A stretch of DNA of 64,000 nt. Origin: Nisaea sediminum. GTDB lineage: Bacteria; Pseudomonadota; Alphaproteobacteria; Thalassobaculales; Thalassobaculaceae. The DNA lies in contig NZ_JACZCQ010000010.1 of NCBI RefSeq assembly GCF_014904705.1, positions 62,001 to 126,000 on the forward strand, written 5' to 3'. Below the pieces are notes generated by a model. It did not search any database and was not told where the DNA came from. It saw nothing but the letters and a program-made list of their open reading frames with translations. This document shows, one piece after another, positions 25,711 to 36,900 of the stretch (position 1 is its first letter; every line of letters starts with the position of its first letter). A program made the position numbers and the translations under genes.

Positions 25711-26457
25711 TCAGTTCGATTTTACCGTCCCGGAATCCTGTTGTTTCGGTGCGAGCACGGTCGGGATCGTTCCGAAGGCGGACGCGGTCACCACGTCCCG
25801 GCAATCCAGCCCGTTATCGAACTGGCAGAACGGAACGTGCAATTTGGCTGTCAGCCCGGTGCATGTGCTGACGAAGAGCGGGCTGGACAGGTAATCTCCC
25901 TGCTCGCCGTCGTCGAGAGGGCCCGCCATGACGCTGGTCGCGGCATGAGCGTCATTCGCGCCGTCGAACTGCAATTCGGCAACGATCCGGAACAGCCCGA
26001 GATTCGTCAGGTTTCGGACGGTGACGACCGGGATGCAGTTGTCGTTCTTGCTGTGCTCGCTGCGATCCGTCGTGATCGCGCGTGAAACGACGATCTGGAG
26101 CGGGCCGCCATGGCCTGTCGTATATTCCCACTTCAGGACCGGCTCTTTGGTCTGCGGGTCGATCGTGCGCGTCAGGCTGATGATACGGCCGTGGTCGCTG
26201 ACCGCTGTTACCGCGTCCGAGGAATAGTACTGATCGATTTTCCAGGTTCCGTCCTGAAACAACAGGACACGCTGGCCGATCGTCCGAGCGCCGAGCCCGC
26301 TCGACGGAAAGGCCTCATCGCGGTCAACGAGCGATGAGGCCGGTGGCTTGTTCCCCGTGGTCGTCGCGGCGGCTTTGCCCGAAGTCTGCGCGATCGCCGG
26401 GCAGGCGGAGGCCACGAGAAAGAGAGTGAATACGGCAAGCGCTTTCAGGCACTTCAT
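25711..26457 (-). CDS. Exported protein of unknown function in the NRPS-linked operon
   Basis: A 248-residue protein with a signal peptide (LKALAVFTLFLVASACPAIAQ) and a beta-rich domain: GLGARTIGQRVLLFQDGTWKID, then EYTTGHGGPLQIVVSRAIT and CIPVVTVRNLTNLGLFRIV. Three cysteines in the mature part (NCIPV, TCTGL, FCQFD, with DCRD nearby) could form disulfides. Its start overlaps the type II thioesterase stop as ATGA, so it is translationally coupled to a biosynthetic gene, which is unusual for an exported protein. No family recognised. Confidence 0.72.
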   Translation of the reverse strand: MKCLKALAVFTLFLVASACPAIAQTSGKAAATTTGNKPPASSLVDRDEAFPSSGLGARTIGQRVLLFQDGTWKIDQYYSSDAVTAVSDHGRIISLTRTIDPQTKEPVLKWEYTTGHGGPLQIVVSRAITTDRSEHSKNDNCIPVVTVRNLTNLGLFRIVAELQFDGANDAHAATSVMAGPLDDGEQGDYLSSPLFVSTCTGLTAKLHVPFCQFDNGLDCRDVVTASAFGTIPTVLAPKQQDSGTVKSN

Positions 26458-27248
26458 GTTCGTCCGCTCCTGCCCACGTCGTTGAGGGAGACTATCACAT
26501 CGGCGATTTGGGTGAAGGCAAGGCCGGGCGTCTCGTGAATAAAAAAATGTCCGCCCTCGATCTGGATCAGCCGGTGATCCGCCTCTGATCGCCCGGCCCA
26601 GGCGGCATCCCGCCCGTCCGCCGTCGCCGGATCCACGGTGCCGGCAATGGTTGCGATCGGACATTTAAGGCGCATGTCCGGGGAGCGCGCATATCCGTCG
26701 TTGGCCCGGAAATCCGCCCGCATGACCGGCAGCAGGAGTTCCGCCAGCTCCGGCATTTCGTCGAATTCGGGAGGGAGCCCGCCGAGGCGGCGCACATAGT
26801 CGAGGAACGCATCGTCGGGCAGGTCGGCGACCGAAGGTTTTGGCTCCGTCTGCGGCGCCGCGCGGGCGAGTGTGATCACGCCCGCGACCTCGTGACCCGA
26901 CTGTTCGAGCTGAAGAGCGGTCTCGAAGGCAAGCAAGGCGCCATAGCTGTATCCGAGCAACAGGGGCCGCTCCCATCCCTCGCGGACGATGGCGGCCGAG
27001 ACCTCGCGCGCGATCGCGAAAGCATCCTCTTCGGCCGGTTCGCCGAAACGTTCCTCGCGTCCCGGCAACTGGACGGGGACGATGCGTATGTCAGACAGAG
27101 CATCGGGCCAGTCGCGAAAGAACCCGGCCCCGGCGCCGGCTGGAGGAAAGCAGATCAGGACGGGGGCTGGACCTGCCTTGGGACCGGCGCGCCGCTGCGC
27201 AGGCAGCCATGGCGTCGCGGCCGCCAAGGGGCGTGCCTGCCCGTGCAT
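26454..27248 (-). CDS. Type II (editing) thioesterase
   Basis: A 264-residue alpha/beta-hydrolase of the external NRPS/PKS thioesterase family (GrsT/LgrE type), which clears misprimed carrier domains. It shows the family opening LICFPPAGAGAGFFRDWP, VQLPGREERF, nucleophile elbow G-Y-S101-Y-G (commonly GHSMG in this family), DDAFLDYVRRLGG and the late catalytic His in GGHFFIHE. The chosen ATG at 27248 overlaps the stop of the MbtH-like gene (ATGA); upstream in-frame sequence is out of character. Coupled to MbtH and divergent from the NRPS genes, it serves that assembly line. Confidence 0.9.
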   Translation of the reverse strand: MHGQARPLAAATPWLPAQRRAGPKAGPAPVLICFPPAGAGAGFFRDWPDALSDIRIVPVQLPGREERFGEPAEEDAFAIAREVSAAIVREGWERPLLLGYSYGALLAFETALQLEQSGHEVAGVITLARAAPQTEPKPSVADLPDDAFLDYVRRLGGLPPEFDEMPELAELLLPVMRADFRANDGYARSPDMRLKCPIATIAGTVDPATADGRDAAWAGRSEADHRLIQIEGGHFFIHETPGLAFTQIADVIVSLNDVGRSGRT

Positions 27249-27463
27249 CAGTCGCGCACGCTCTTCGGGCGCATGTCGGTCCAGACCTCTTCGACATGGG
27301 CGAGGCAGGACTCGCGCGAGCCGGTAAAGACCGACCGCCAGCCCGCCGGAACGGCTTTCGCGGCCGGCCAGAGGCAATATTGTTCTTCCGCGTTGAGCAA
27401 CACCTGATGGGTGGCCGCTGCGCTTTCAGCCGGCTCGGGCGTTTTCTCGGACATGCTGCTCAT
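27248..27463 (-). CDS. MbtH-like NRPS adenylation-domain chaperone
   Basis: A 71-residue MbtH-family protein, a partner that binds and activates NRPS adenylation domains. The signature residues are present: NAEEQYCLWP, PAGWRSVFTG and CLAHVEEVWTDMRP, with the family's three conserved Trp. The N-terminal 15 residues are an extra acidic/Ala segment. GAGGAAAAA precedes the ATG, and the gene overlaps both neighbours by four bases. It implies that one or more of the six A domains needs MbtH for activity. Confidence 0.93.
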   Translation of the reverse strand: MSSMSEKTPEPAESAAATHQVLLNAEEQYCLWPAAKAVPAGWRSVFTGSRESCLAHVEEVWTDMRPKSVRD

Positions 27464-27657
27464 TTTTTCCTCGTCTGCTTCTTGTCGGCGCCACCGGCCT
27501 CCGTGCGGCCATTTGCCTCGTCCGGAGACTCCTCTTCCTTCGGCAATATTCCGAGGCGGCGTTCCCGTCTCTCATACATGTCGACCGTCATCTTATAGGT
27601 CGGGTGCGCCCACATGACGAACAGGGCCAGTTTCAGAAGGGCGACAGCGAAGGGCAT
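27460..27657 (-). CDS. Small single-helix membrane protein leading the MbtH operon
   Basis: A 65-residue protein. One hydrophobic helix (MPFAVALLKLALFVMWAH) is followed by a long highly charged, Glu/Lys-rich tail (DMYERRERRLGILPKEEE to KKQTRKK). Its stop overlaps the MbtH-like start (ATGA). The ATG at 27657 is chosen because the helix begins there; upstream in-frame residues lie in the divergent promoter region. As the first gene of the operon, coupled to MbtH, it may tether MbtH or the megasynthase to the membrane (inference). No family recognised. Confidence 0.6.
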   Translation of the reverse strand: MPFAVALLKLALFVMWAHPTYKMTVDMYERRERRLGILPKEEESPDEANGRTEAGGADKKQTRKK

Positions 27658-27932
27658 CGAAATACCGTAACCATGAATACGTATTTTTTGCGTGTCGCGG
27701 GAGCGCGGAGCCCGCCCCGAAACCAGCGTCCGAACCAGGAGGTGATTTCCATCCAACGCAACTCCACTATGAAATGCCGGGAAGGCGTTTGCAATGGATA
27801 AATTATTTGTTCACAATGGGTTCCGGGCGGTCATGTCGTCTTGGAAAGAGGCGGCTGAATAGCATAAGCCGACAGCTTTTCGAATTTGGTTTAGGATCGG
27901 GTGGGCGATCCGAAAAATGAAGTGTGAGTGGA
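27658..27932 (+). promoter_or_regulatory. Divergent promoter region of the two NRPS-linked operons
   Basis: 275 bases between the leftward MbtH operon and the first NRPS gene. The middle (about 27795-27820) is A+T-rich. A perfect 6-base inverted repeat GGATCG-GGTGGG-CGATCC at 27894-27911 lies 21 bases before the NRPS start and could be an operator or leader hairpin. I could not pick out convincing -35/-10 boxes. A 42-codon open frame at 27673-27801 was considered and rejected. Confidence 0.45.
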
Positions 27933-30900
27933 ATGATGGTTGAGTTGCATCGGACCGATACACACACTTTTCCGCTATCATTGGCGCAGCAAGAAATCTG
28001 GCGTGAGCATGCCCTTTTTCCGGCGGCGGCCGTGCACACCGTTTCCGCGCGCAGTGTCCTCTCGGGGCCGCTGGATGTGGCGCTGTTCGAAAAGGCGCTG
28101 AACTGGGTCTGGGAGCGGCATCAGGCCCTGCGGCTGACGCCCTGGGTCTTTGCCGAGGACATGGAGCCGGTCCAGATCGAGGTCGGCGCGCCGGAGCGCT
28201 TTCTCAATCTGCACGATGTTTCCGGCGCGGTGGATCCCGCGGCCGCGGCCGAAGAGCTGGCAGCCGAACTCGGCCGCAGGGCGATTCCCCTCGATGGCGG
28301 GCCGACCTTCCGTTTCGATCTGATCCGCTTTGCGCCGGAGCGGCATATCTGGGTGATGAGCTATCACCACATCAACATGGATGCCTGGGCCAACGGCATC
28401 CTGATGCGGGACGTGGCCGGGATCTACGGAGCTCTCGTGCGCGGCGGGGAGCCGGATCTGCCGGATGCGCCGTCCTTCGAGGATGCCGTTGCCAACGACG
28501 CGGTTTTCCTCGACAGCAGCCGGTACGCCAAGGCCGCCGAATATTGGGCCGATCTTTACCGCACGCTCCCTGACCGGCTGGTCGATGCGGTTCCGAGCGT
28601 GCTGGAGGGCAAGCCGCCGCAAGGCACGACGCTCTGCCGGATCGGTGTCGACGCAGCAACGATGGAGAAGCTGCGCGCGCTTGCCGCGGAAAAGGGCGCG
28701 AGCCCGGCACAGCTCTTCATCGCCGCCGCGCTGATCCTGTTCCATAAGGAGTCCGGCGCGACCGACATGGTTTTCGGGATGCCGGTCCTGAACCGCCCGA
28801 CAGCCCGCGACAAGGAAACCTTCGGTCTTTTCTCGCTGACCACGGCGCCCCGGGTGCGGCTCGATCCGGAGGACGGCATCGATGCCTTCCTCGGCGAACT
28901 GAGCAGGGCGATGCGCGGCGCGATGCGCCATCACCGCTATCCGCTCTCCGGCATCAACCGCACGCTCGGTCTGGCGGCCCGGCGGGTGTTGCAGCTCTTC
29001 GATCTCAACATCTCCTACGAGCGGGTCGAATTCGGCGAACTGCCCTTCGGCGAAGCGACGGCGGGGGTCCCGCGCGTGCTGCTGAACGGCGTTGAGCGCA
29101 CGCCGGTCGAGATATTCGTGCGTGAATACGGTGACGGGGAGAAGGTCGAGGTCGATCTGGATCTTTCGCTCGGCGCCTTCGATCCGGACGAAGCCCGTGC
29201 CCTCGCGACGCGTTACAGCCGAGTTCTATCTTGGCTTGCATCTGGCGGTTTGGGTCGTTTGTCGTCTGTTCCGTTGGTGGATGCATCGGAGCGTTTGTGG
29301 CTGTTGGAGGGTGTGAACGCGACGGGTCGGGATTACGGGCCCTTCGAGCCTGTGATCCGTGGCTTTGAGCGCGTGGCGGCGGAAGATCCGGAGCGTGCGG
29401 CGCTGAGGTTCGAGGGCGCGGAGCTCGGCTATGGCGAACTTAACGACAAGGCCAACGCGCTGGCGCGTCGGTTGCTGCGGGCGGGCGTCGGTCGGGACGT
29501 GCGCGTCGGTGTGGCGCTCGAGCGCTCGGCCGATCTGGTGGTGGCGCTCTTGGCGGTGATGAAGGCGGGCGGGGCCTATGTGCCGCTCGACCCGGAACTG
29601 CCGGCGGACCGGCTCGGCTTCATGATCGGCGACGCGGCGGCGCCGGTTGTGGTCACGCGGACGGGCCTGCTCGACACATTGCCGGTACATGACGGACGGA
29701 CGATCTGCGTCGACGATGCGGGCAGGAGCAGCAGGCGCGGTGCGGAGGCGGGCAATCCCGATGTGGAGCTCGGTCCGAACGACCTTGCCTATGTGATCTA
29801 CACCTCGGGCTCGACGGGCCTGCCCAAGGGGGTGATGAACGAGCACGGGGGGCTGGCGAACCGTATCCTCTGGATGCAGGAGCGCTTCGCTATCGGGGAA
29901 GGGGACAAGGTTCTTCAGAAGACGCCCTATACCTTCGACGTCTCGGTCTGGGAGTTCTTCTGGCCTCTGATGTGCGGCGCGTGTCTCGTGGTGGCGAAGC
30001 CGGGCGGACACAAGGACCCGGACTATCTGGCGCGTCTGATGGAGGAGGAGGGGATCTCCGTCTTGCATTTCGTGCCCTCTATGCTGCAGGCCTTCCTCGG
30101 CCATGGCGGCTCGGCCGCCAGGCTGAGCGAATGCACATCCCTGCGCTACGTGATGTGCAGCGGGGAGGCCCTGTCCCCGGGTCTGGTGGACCGGTTCGAG
30201 AGCCTGAAGCCCGGCACCGCCGAACTGCACAATTTCTACGGTCCGACGGAAGCGGCGATCGACGTGACGCACTGGCAGTGTTCGTCCCCCTCCGACGATC
30301 CGCTGCCGATCGGCCATGCGATCGCGAACACCAGTCTCTATGTGCTGGACAGCGCGCTGGAGCCTATTCCGGTGGGTGTGGCGGGCGATCTCTGGATTGG
30401 CGGGGTACAGGTCTCGCGGGGCTATCTCGGCAGGCAAGGCCTGACGGCGACCACCTTCATCGCCGACCCGTACTCGAAGACTCCCGGCGCCCGGATGTAC
30501 CGGACGGGGGATATCGCCAGACGGCGCGCGGACGGGGCGCTGATCTATCTCGGCCGCAGCGACTTCCAGGTGAAGCTCCGGGGCTTCCGGATCGAGCTGG
30601 GCGAGATCGAGTCCGCGCTGATGAGCCACGGCTCCATCAAGGAGGCGGCGGTGCTGCTCCGTGAGGACCGTCAGGGCGATCCGCGTCTGGTGGGGTATCT
30701 GGTTGCGGAAGGCAATGTGGTTCCGGCGGATCTGGGTCCGAAGCTCAGGGAGCGGTTGCCGGAGCACATGGTCCCGTCGGACTGGGTGACGCTGGAGGCC
30801 TTGCCGATCACGGCGAACGGGAAGCTGGACCGGAAGGCGTTGCCGGCGCCGGAGCTGACGGCGGCGGGTCTTGGCGGCAGACCCCGGGGTCCGGAGGAGG

Positions 30901-33900
30901 AAGTGTGCTGCGCGGTTCTGGCGGGTGTGCTGGGGCGCGAGGAGGTGGGAGCTGAGGACAATTTCTTCGCGCTCGGCGGTCACTCGCTGCTGGCGGTGCA
31001 AGTGGTCGGACGGCTGCGCAAGGCGCTCGGCATAGAGCTCCCCGCCAACGCCGTCTTCGCTCACCCCACCGCAAGAGACCTCGCTAAACATGTCAGAGAC
31101 GCAAAGCGCACTGCGACCGTAACCGCTATCCGCCGGGACCCGGAAGCTGTTCGTCCGGCGAGCTCCGCCGAGGCGCGGCTCTGGGTGCTGCAGCAGCGTG
31201 ACCTGGACGACACCGCCTACAACATGACCGGCGCCATCGACATTCACGGCGCGCTCGATGCCGCCGCGATGGCGCGCGCGCTCATGGCCGTGCAGCTTCG
31301 TCATCCCCTGTTGCACAGCCTCTTCCGCGAGACGGACGGAGAACTCGCGGTTGTGCCCCGGCGCGATCTGGTTTCGGCGCCCGATGTCCGGCGCTTGGAG
31401 AGCAGCGGGGCCGCGGCGGAGATCGAACGTACCGAGACCGAAACGCCGTTCCGGCTTGATGCCGAGCTGCCGTTCCGGGCCCGGATCCTCGATCTCGGCA
31501 GGGACCTCTGGCGTGTGTTGATCGCGTTCCATCACATCGCGGCGGATGCCGACTCCATCGCGCTCGTCGGCCGCGATCTCGAACTGGCTTATCGCGAGGC
31601 GCTGGCGGCGCCAGAGGCCGATGCCGCCGATATCTCGGCACGGTTGCCGGCTCCGGGTCTCGATCCGCTTGCCATCGAGGACGGGCTTGATTTCGGCTCC
31701 CGCGGAGATGATGCCGCGGCGCTCGAGCGCTGGGCCGGACGGTTTGCCGGAATCGCGGGCGGCCCCGCTCTTCACTGGGCGGAAGAAGCACAGCCCGCAG
31801 CTCCCGCTCTCGTCGAGAAACTCTTCGTTGAGCCGGGCCTGCGCCGCCGCATCGCGGCCCGGGCGCGGGACACCGGTCTGACGCCCTTCATGCTGCTCCA
31901 CACGGCGCTTGCGGTCGGGCTGCACCGCTTCGGCGGCGGCGAGGAGATCGTGATCGGCACGCCAGTCAGCCAGCGCGCCGACGGGGCTTTCGCGCGCACC
32001 GTCGGCATGATGCTGAATTCGATCCCGCTCCGGCTGTCCGTGGACGGCGAAACAACTCTCGGCGCTCTGGCCGAACAAGCGCGCGACACGCTGATCGCCG
32101 GGCTCGCCGACGCCTGGGTGCCGCTAGACCGGATCGCGACGGCGCATTCGGGAGACAGCCGGGACGAGCTTTTCCGGGTTCTGCTCACCACCCATCCGCC
32201 GCATCTGGACGCGCTGCGGCTCGGCGAGGCGGAGGTCACGGTCCGGGTCCTGCCGCAGGCGCGGGCGAAGATGGATCTGGTCCTGCTGGTGGCCGATGAC
32301 GGCGCTGCGATGGAAATCACCATCGAACATGCCGCCGGCCTGTTCCCGCCGGGCGGTGCGGCGCGCTTCGCCGAGGCGCTGGAACGCATCCTGGAGACGG
32401 TTGCGGACCGGCCGGAGGAACAGGTCGGGCGCGTCGCGCTCTTCGCTTCGGGCTCTCCTGAGCGGTCGGCGGAACTCTCCGGAGCCGAGATCGTCGATGA
32501 GCGCGGCGCGCCCGAAGGAACGGTGGTCTCCCGCTTCGCGGACATGGCGGCGGCGCACGGATCTCTGCCGGCACTCGAAGGCCAGGACGGCAGGTCGCTC
32601 AGCTATGCGGAACTGGACCGCCTGACGGACGAGCTTGCCGCCGGTCTCGCGGCGCGCGGCGTCGGCCGCGGGACGCCGGTCGGGGTCAGCATGGCGCGCG
32701 GAGCCGAACAGATCGCGCTCTTCCTCGCGGTGCTGAAAGCGGGCGGGGCCTACGTCCCGCTCGACCCGGAACAGCCTGGTGCGCGGCTGGCGGACATGGC
32801 GGAGGATGCGGGCGTCGCACTGGTCGTGACAGACGGCGCATCGGCCGATTGGCTGCCGGGCGGGATCGAAGCCGTCGGATTCGAGGGCCTCGCGGTTGCC
32901 GGCGGCAAGGTCGACTGTCCCGCGACCCTTGGCGCGGACGCGGCCTATATCATGTTCACCAGCGGCTCGACCGGCCGGCCGAAAGGCATCCGCGTGCCGC
33001 ACCGCGCGGTCCTGCGGCTTGCCATCGAGCCTGGCTTCGCGACATTCCCCCCCGGCAAGCGCGTCGCACAGATCGCGACCACGGCCTTCGATGCCGCGAC
33101 CTACGAGATCTGGTGCGCGCTGCTGAATGGCGCGACCACAGTCGTCGTCGGGCGCGAGGCGGCCTACGAGGCCGAGGCACTCGCCGAAGCCTTCGCAAGG
33201 GCGCAGGTCCATTCGACCTTCCTCACCGCCTCGGTCTTCAACCGCGCGGCCGTTGCCAAAGCTGACGCCTTCTCCGGTTTCGAGGAGGTGATGTTCGGCG
33301 GCGAGGCGGCGGATCCGGACGCAGTGCGCGCGGCGGTGAAACGCTGGCCCGGCGTGCGCTTCGTCAACGGCTACGGCCCGACCGAGACGACGACCTTCGC
33401 CGCGACGCATTTCTCGAATAATGAACCGGAGAGCGCCCGCATCATCCCGATCGGAAGCCCGATCCGGGGCACCGCATTCTATATTCTCGATGCCCATCTG
33501 GAACCGGTACCGCGTGGCGTCGCGGGCGAGCTCTATATCGGCGGCGTTGGCCTCGCCGACGGTTATGTCAGCCGTCCCGGGCAGACGGCGGAAGTCTTCC
33601 TCGCCGATCCCTTCTCCGGCGATCCGGGCGCCCGCATGTACCGGACGGGCGATCTCGTCCGGCGCCGTGCAGACGGGGCGGTCGAGTATCTCGGCCGCGT
33701 CGACCGGCAGATCAAGCTGCGCGGCTTCCGCATCGAGCCGGGCGAGATCGAGGCGGTCTTGCGCGAGGTCTCCGGGGCCGACCAGGCCGTCGTGGACGTG
33801 CGAGAGACGGATGGCGACCGGGCGCTCTATGGCTGGGTGACCGGTGCTGACAGAGACGATCAACGGAGCTGGCGCGATGCCCTCGCCGAACGGCTGCCGG

Positions 33901-36900
33901 GATGGATGGTGCCGCGGCGGATCGCGGTGCTCGACGCCCTGCCGCTGACGCCGAACGGCAAGCTGGACCGCGGCGCCCTTGCGGTGCCGGAAGATGAAGG
34001 TTCCGAAGAAAACGCGCCGGTCACATACGCGACCGAAACCGAACAGGCACTCGCCGGTATCTGGACCGATCTTCTCGGTGGCGGGACGTTCCGTCCCGAG
34101 GACGGGTTCTTCTCCGTCGGCGGACACTCCCTCCTCGGCGTGCGCCTTGCGGCGCAGATCCGCGCGCGCTTCGGCGCCGCGTTGCCGCTGAAGACAATCT
34201 TTGCCAAACCGCGTCTCGCCGAGATGGCGGCGGAAATCGACGCGCTCGGCGGCACGGACGAGGACCGGCCGATCGCGCGGGACTGGCCGGACGAGTTCCG
34301 GCCGGCTTCCGCCATGCAGCGCCGCCTTGCCCTGATGGACCGGATCGACGGCTCCGGCATCGCCTACACGGTGCCGGTCGTCACCCTCTTCGAGGGCGTG
34401 CCCGATTCGGAGAAACTGCAGCATGCGCTCCGCCGGCTGGCCGCGCGGCACGAGCCCCTGCGCACGGCGATCCGCATCGGCGAGCGGGTCGAAGGTGTGC
34501 TTCTGCCGGTCGACGATCTGGTGCTGAAGCATGAGCGGTTGGCCGCGGCGGATGCCAAAGAGGCACGCGAGACGGCGGAAGAGATGGCGCGCGGACTGGC
34601 GAAAGAGCCGTTCCATCTCGCCTCGGATCTGCCGCTCCGCGCGAGCCTTCTCGACTTCGCCGGCAGTCGCTCCGCCCTCGTGCTGGTGCTGCATCACAAC
34701 GCGGTCGACGGCCATTCGGTGCCGGTGCTGCTCCGCGATCTGGCGGCGTTCTACAACGGTGGACTGCCGGAACCGCTTTCCTTCCGCTACGGCGACTGGG
34801 TCGCGTGGCGCGAGGGCGATGCCCGATCGGCGCGAGACGCGGCGTCGCTCGCCCGGGCGCACGAGGTACTCGATGGGGCGCCGCCGCTGCTCGATCTGCC
34901 GACCGACTCCCAGCGCCCGGCCCAGCGTACCCATTTGGGCGGCGTTGTGCCGTTCGCCATCGACCCGGCACTTGAGACGGCAATGAAGGGGCGGGCGCAA
35001 AGCCTCTCCGCGACGCCTTTCGCAGTGATGGTCGCCGCCTATGCCGTGCTGCTGGCCCGGACCGCCGGGACCGACGATCTGGTGCTCGGCATTCCCTTCG
35101 ACGGCCGCGAGGTTGCGGAAGCGGACAATCTTGTCGGCTTCTTCGCCGATACCGCCGCGATCCGTATCCGCATGGATGACGATCCGTCGGCCTCCGAACT
35201 CATTCTCCGTGTCCGTGACGAACTGGCCCGCGCGCTTTCCGAGCCGGCGCCGCTCGACCGGCTGATCGAGGCAATGGACCTCAAGCGCGATACCAGTCGG
35301 ACGCCGCTCTTCCAGGCAATGATCGCCTATAACGAGGAGGCGCAGCCGCGCCTCAGCCTCGGCGGTATCGACGGCCGCCCGCTCAACGTGCATCCCGGCA
35401 CCGCGAAGTTCGACCTGCAGCTCCAGATCCTTCGCGAGCAGGGTGGCCTGACGGGGGCGCTCGAATACGCGAGCGATCTCTTCACGGCGGAAACGGCAAC
35501 GTCTCTCGCCGCGCGCTATTCCCGAGTTCTATCTTGGTTTGCATCTGGCGGTTTTGGCCGTCTGTCGTCGGTACCGCTGGTGGATGCGTCGGAGCGTTCT
35601 TGGTTGCTGGAGGGTGTGAACGCGACTGCGCGGGATTACGGATCCTTCGAGCCGGTGATCCGTGGCTTCGAGCGAGTGGCGGCGGAAGACCCGTCGCGTG
35701 CGGCGCTGCGGTTCGAAGGCGCGGAGCTCGGCTACGGCGAGCTGAACGCCCGCGCGAACGCGCTGGCGCGGCGTCTCTTGCGGGCGGGCGTCGGACGGGA
35801 CGTGCGCGTCGGTGTGGCGCTCGAGCGCTCTGCCGATCTGGTGGTGGCGCTCTTGGCGGTGATGAAGGCGGGCGGGGCCTATGTGCCGCTCGACCCGGAA
35901 CTGCCGGCGGACCGGCTCGGCTTCATGATCGGCGACGCGGCGGCGCCGGTTGTGGTCACGCGGACGGGCCTGCTCGAGACATTGCCGGTGCATGACGGAC
36001 GGACGATCTGCGTCGACGATGCGGGCAGGAGCAGCCGGCGCGGTGCCGATGCCGGCAATCCCGATGTGGAGCTCGGCCCGAACGACCTCGCCTACGTGAT
36101 CTACACCTCGGGCTCGACCGGATTGCCCAAGGGGGTGATGAACGAGCACGGGGGGCTCGCCAACCGTATCCTCTGGATGCAGGAGCGCTTCGGTATCGGC
36201 GCCGGGGACAAGGTCCTCCAGAAGACGCCCTATACCTTCGACGTCTCGGTCTGGGAGTTCTTCTGGCCGCTGATGTGCGGCGCCTGTCTCGTGGTGGCGA
36301 AGCCGGGCGGACACAAGGACCCGGACTATCTGGCGCGTCTGATGGAGGAGGAGGGGATCTCCGTCCTGCATTTCGTGCCCTCGATGCTGCAGGCCTTCCT
36401 CGGCCATGGCGGCTCGGCTGCCAGACTGAATCAGTGCAACTCCCTGCGCTATGTGATGTGCAGCGGTGAGGCGCTCTCTCCGAGTCTGGTGGAACGGTTC
36501 GAGAGCCTGAAGCCAGGCAACGCGGAACTGCATAATCTCTACGGCCCGACGGAAGCGGCGATCGACGTGACGCACTGGCGGTGCGGCAGCCCGGCGGAGG
36601 ATCCTCTGCCGATCGGCCATGCGATCGCGAACACGAGCCTCTATGTGCTGGACAGTGCGCTGGAGCCTGTTCCGGTGGGTGTCGCGGGCGATCTCTGGAT
36701 CGGCGGCGTTCAGGTCTCGCGCGGCTATCTCGGCAGGCAAGGCCTCACGGCCACCACCTTCATCGCGGATCCCTACTCACCCAAGCCCGGCGCACGGATG
36801 TACCGGACAGGGGACATCGCGAGGCGACGCGCGGACGGGGCGCTGGTCTATCTCGGGCGAAGCGACTTCCAGGTGAAGCTCAGGGGCTTCCGGATCGAGC

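Noticed and set aside
27673-27801. A 42-residue frame ending CREGVCNG as a RiPP precursor for the radical SAM enzyme
   Set aside because: No ribosome binding site, no leader/core pattern, and it lies in a divergent promoter 21 kb from the enzyme gene.
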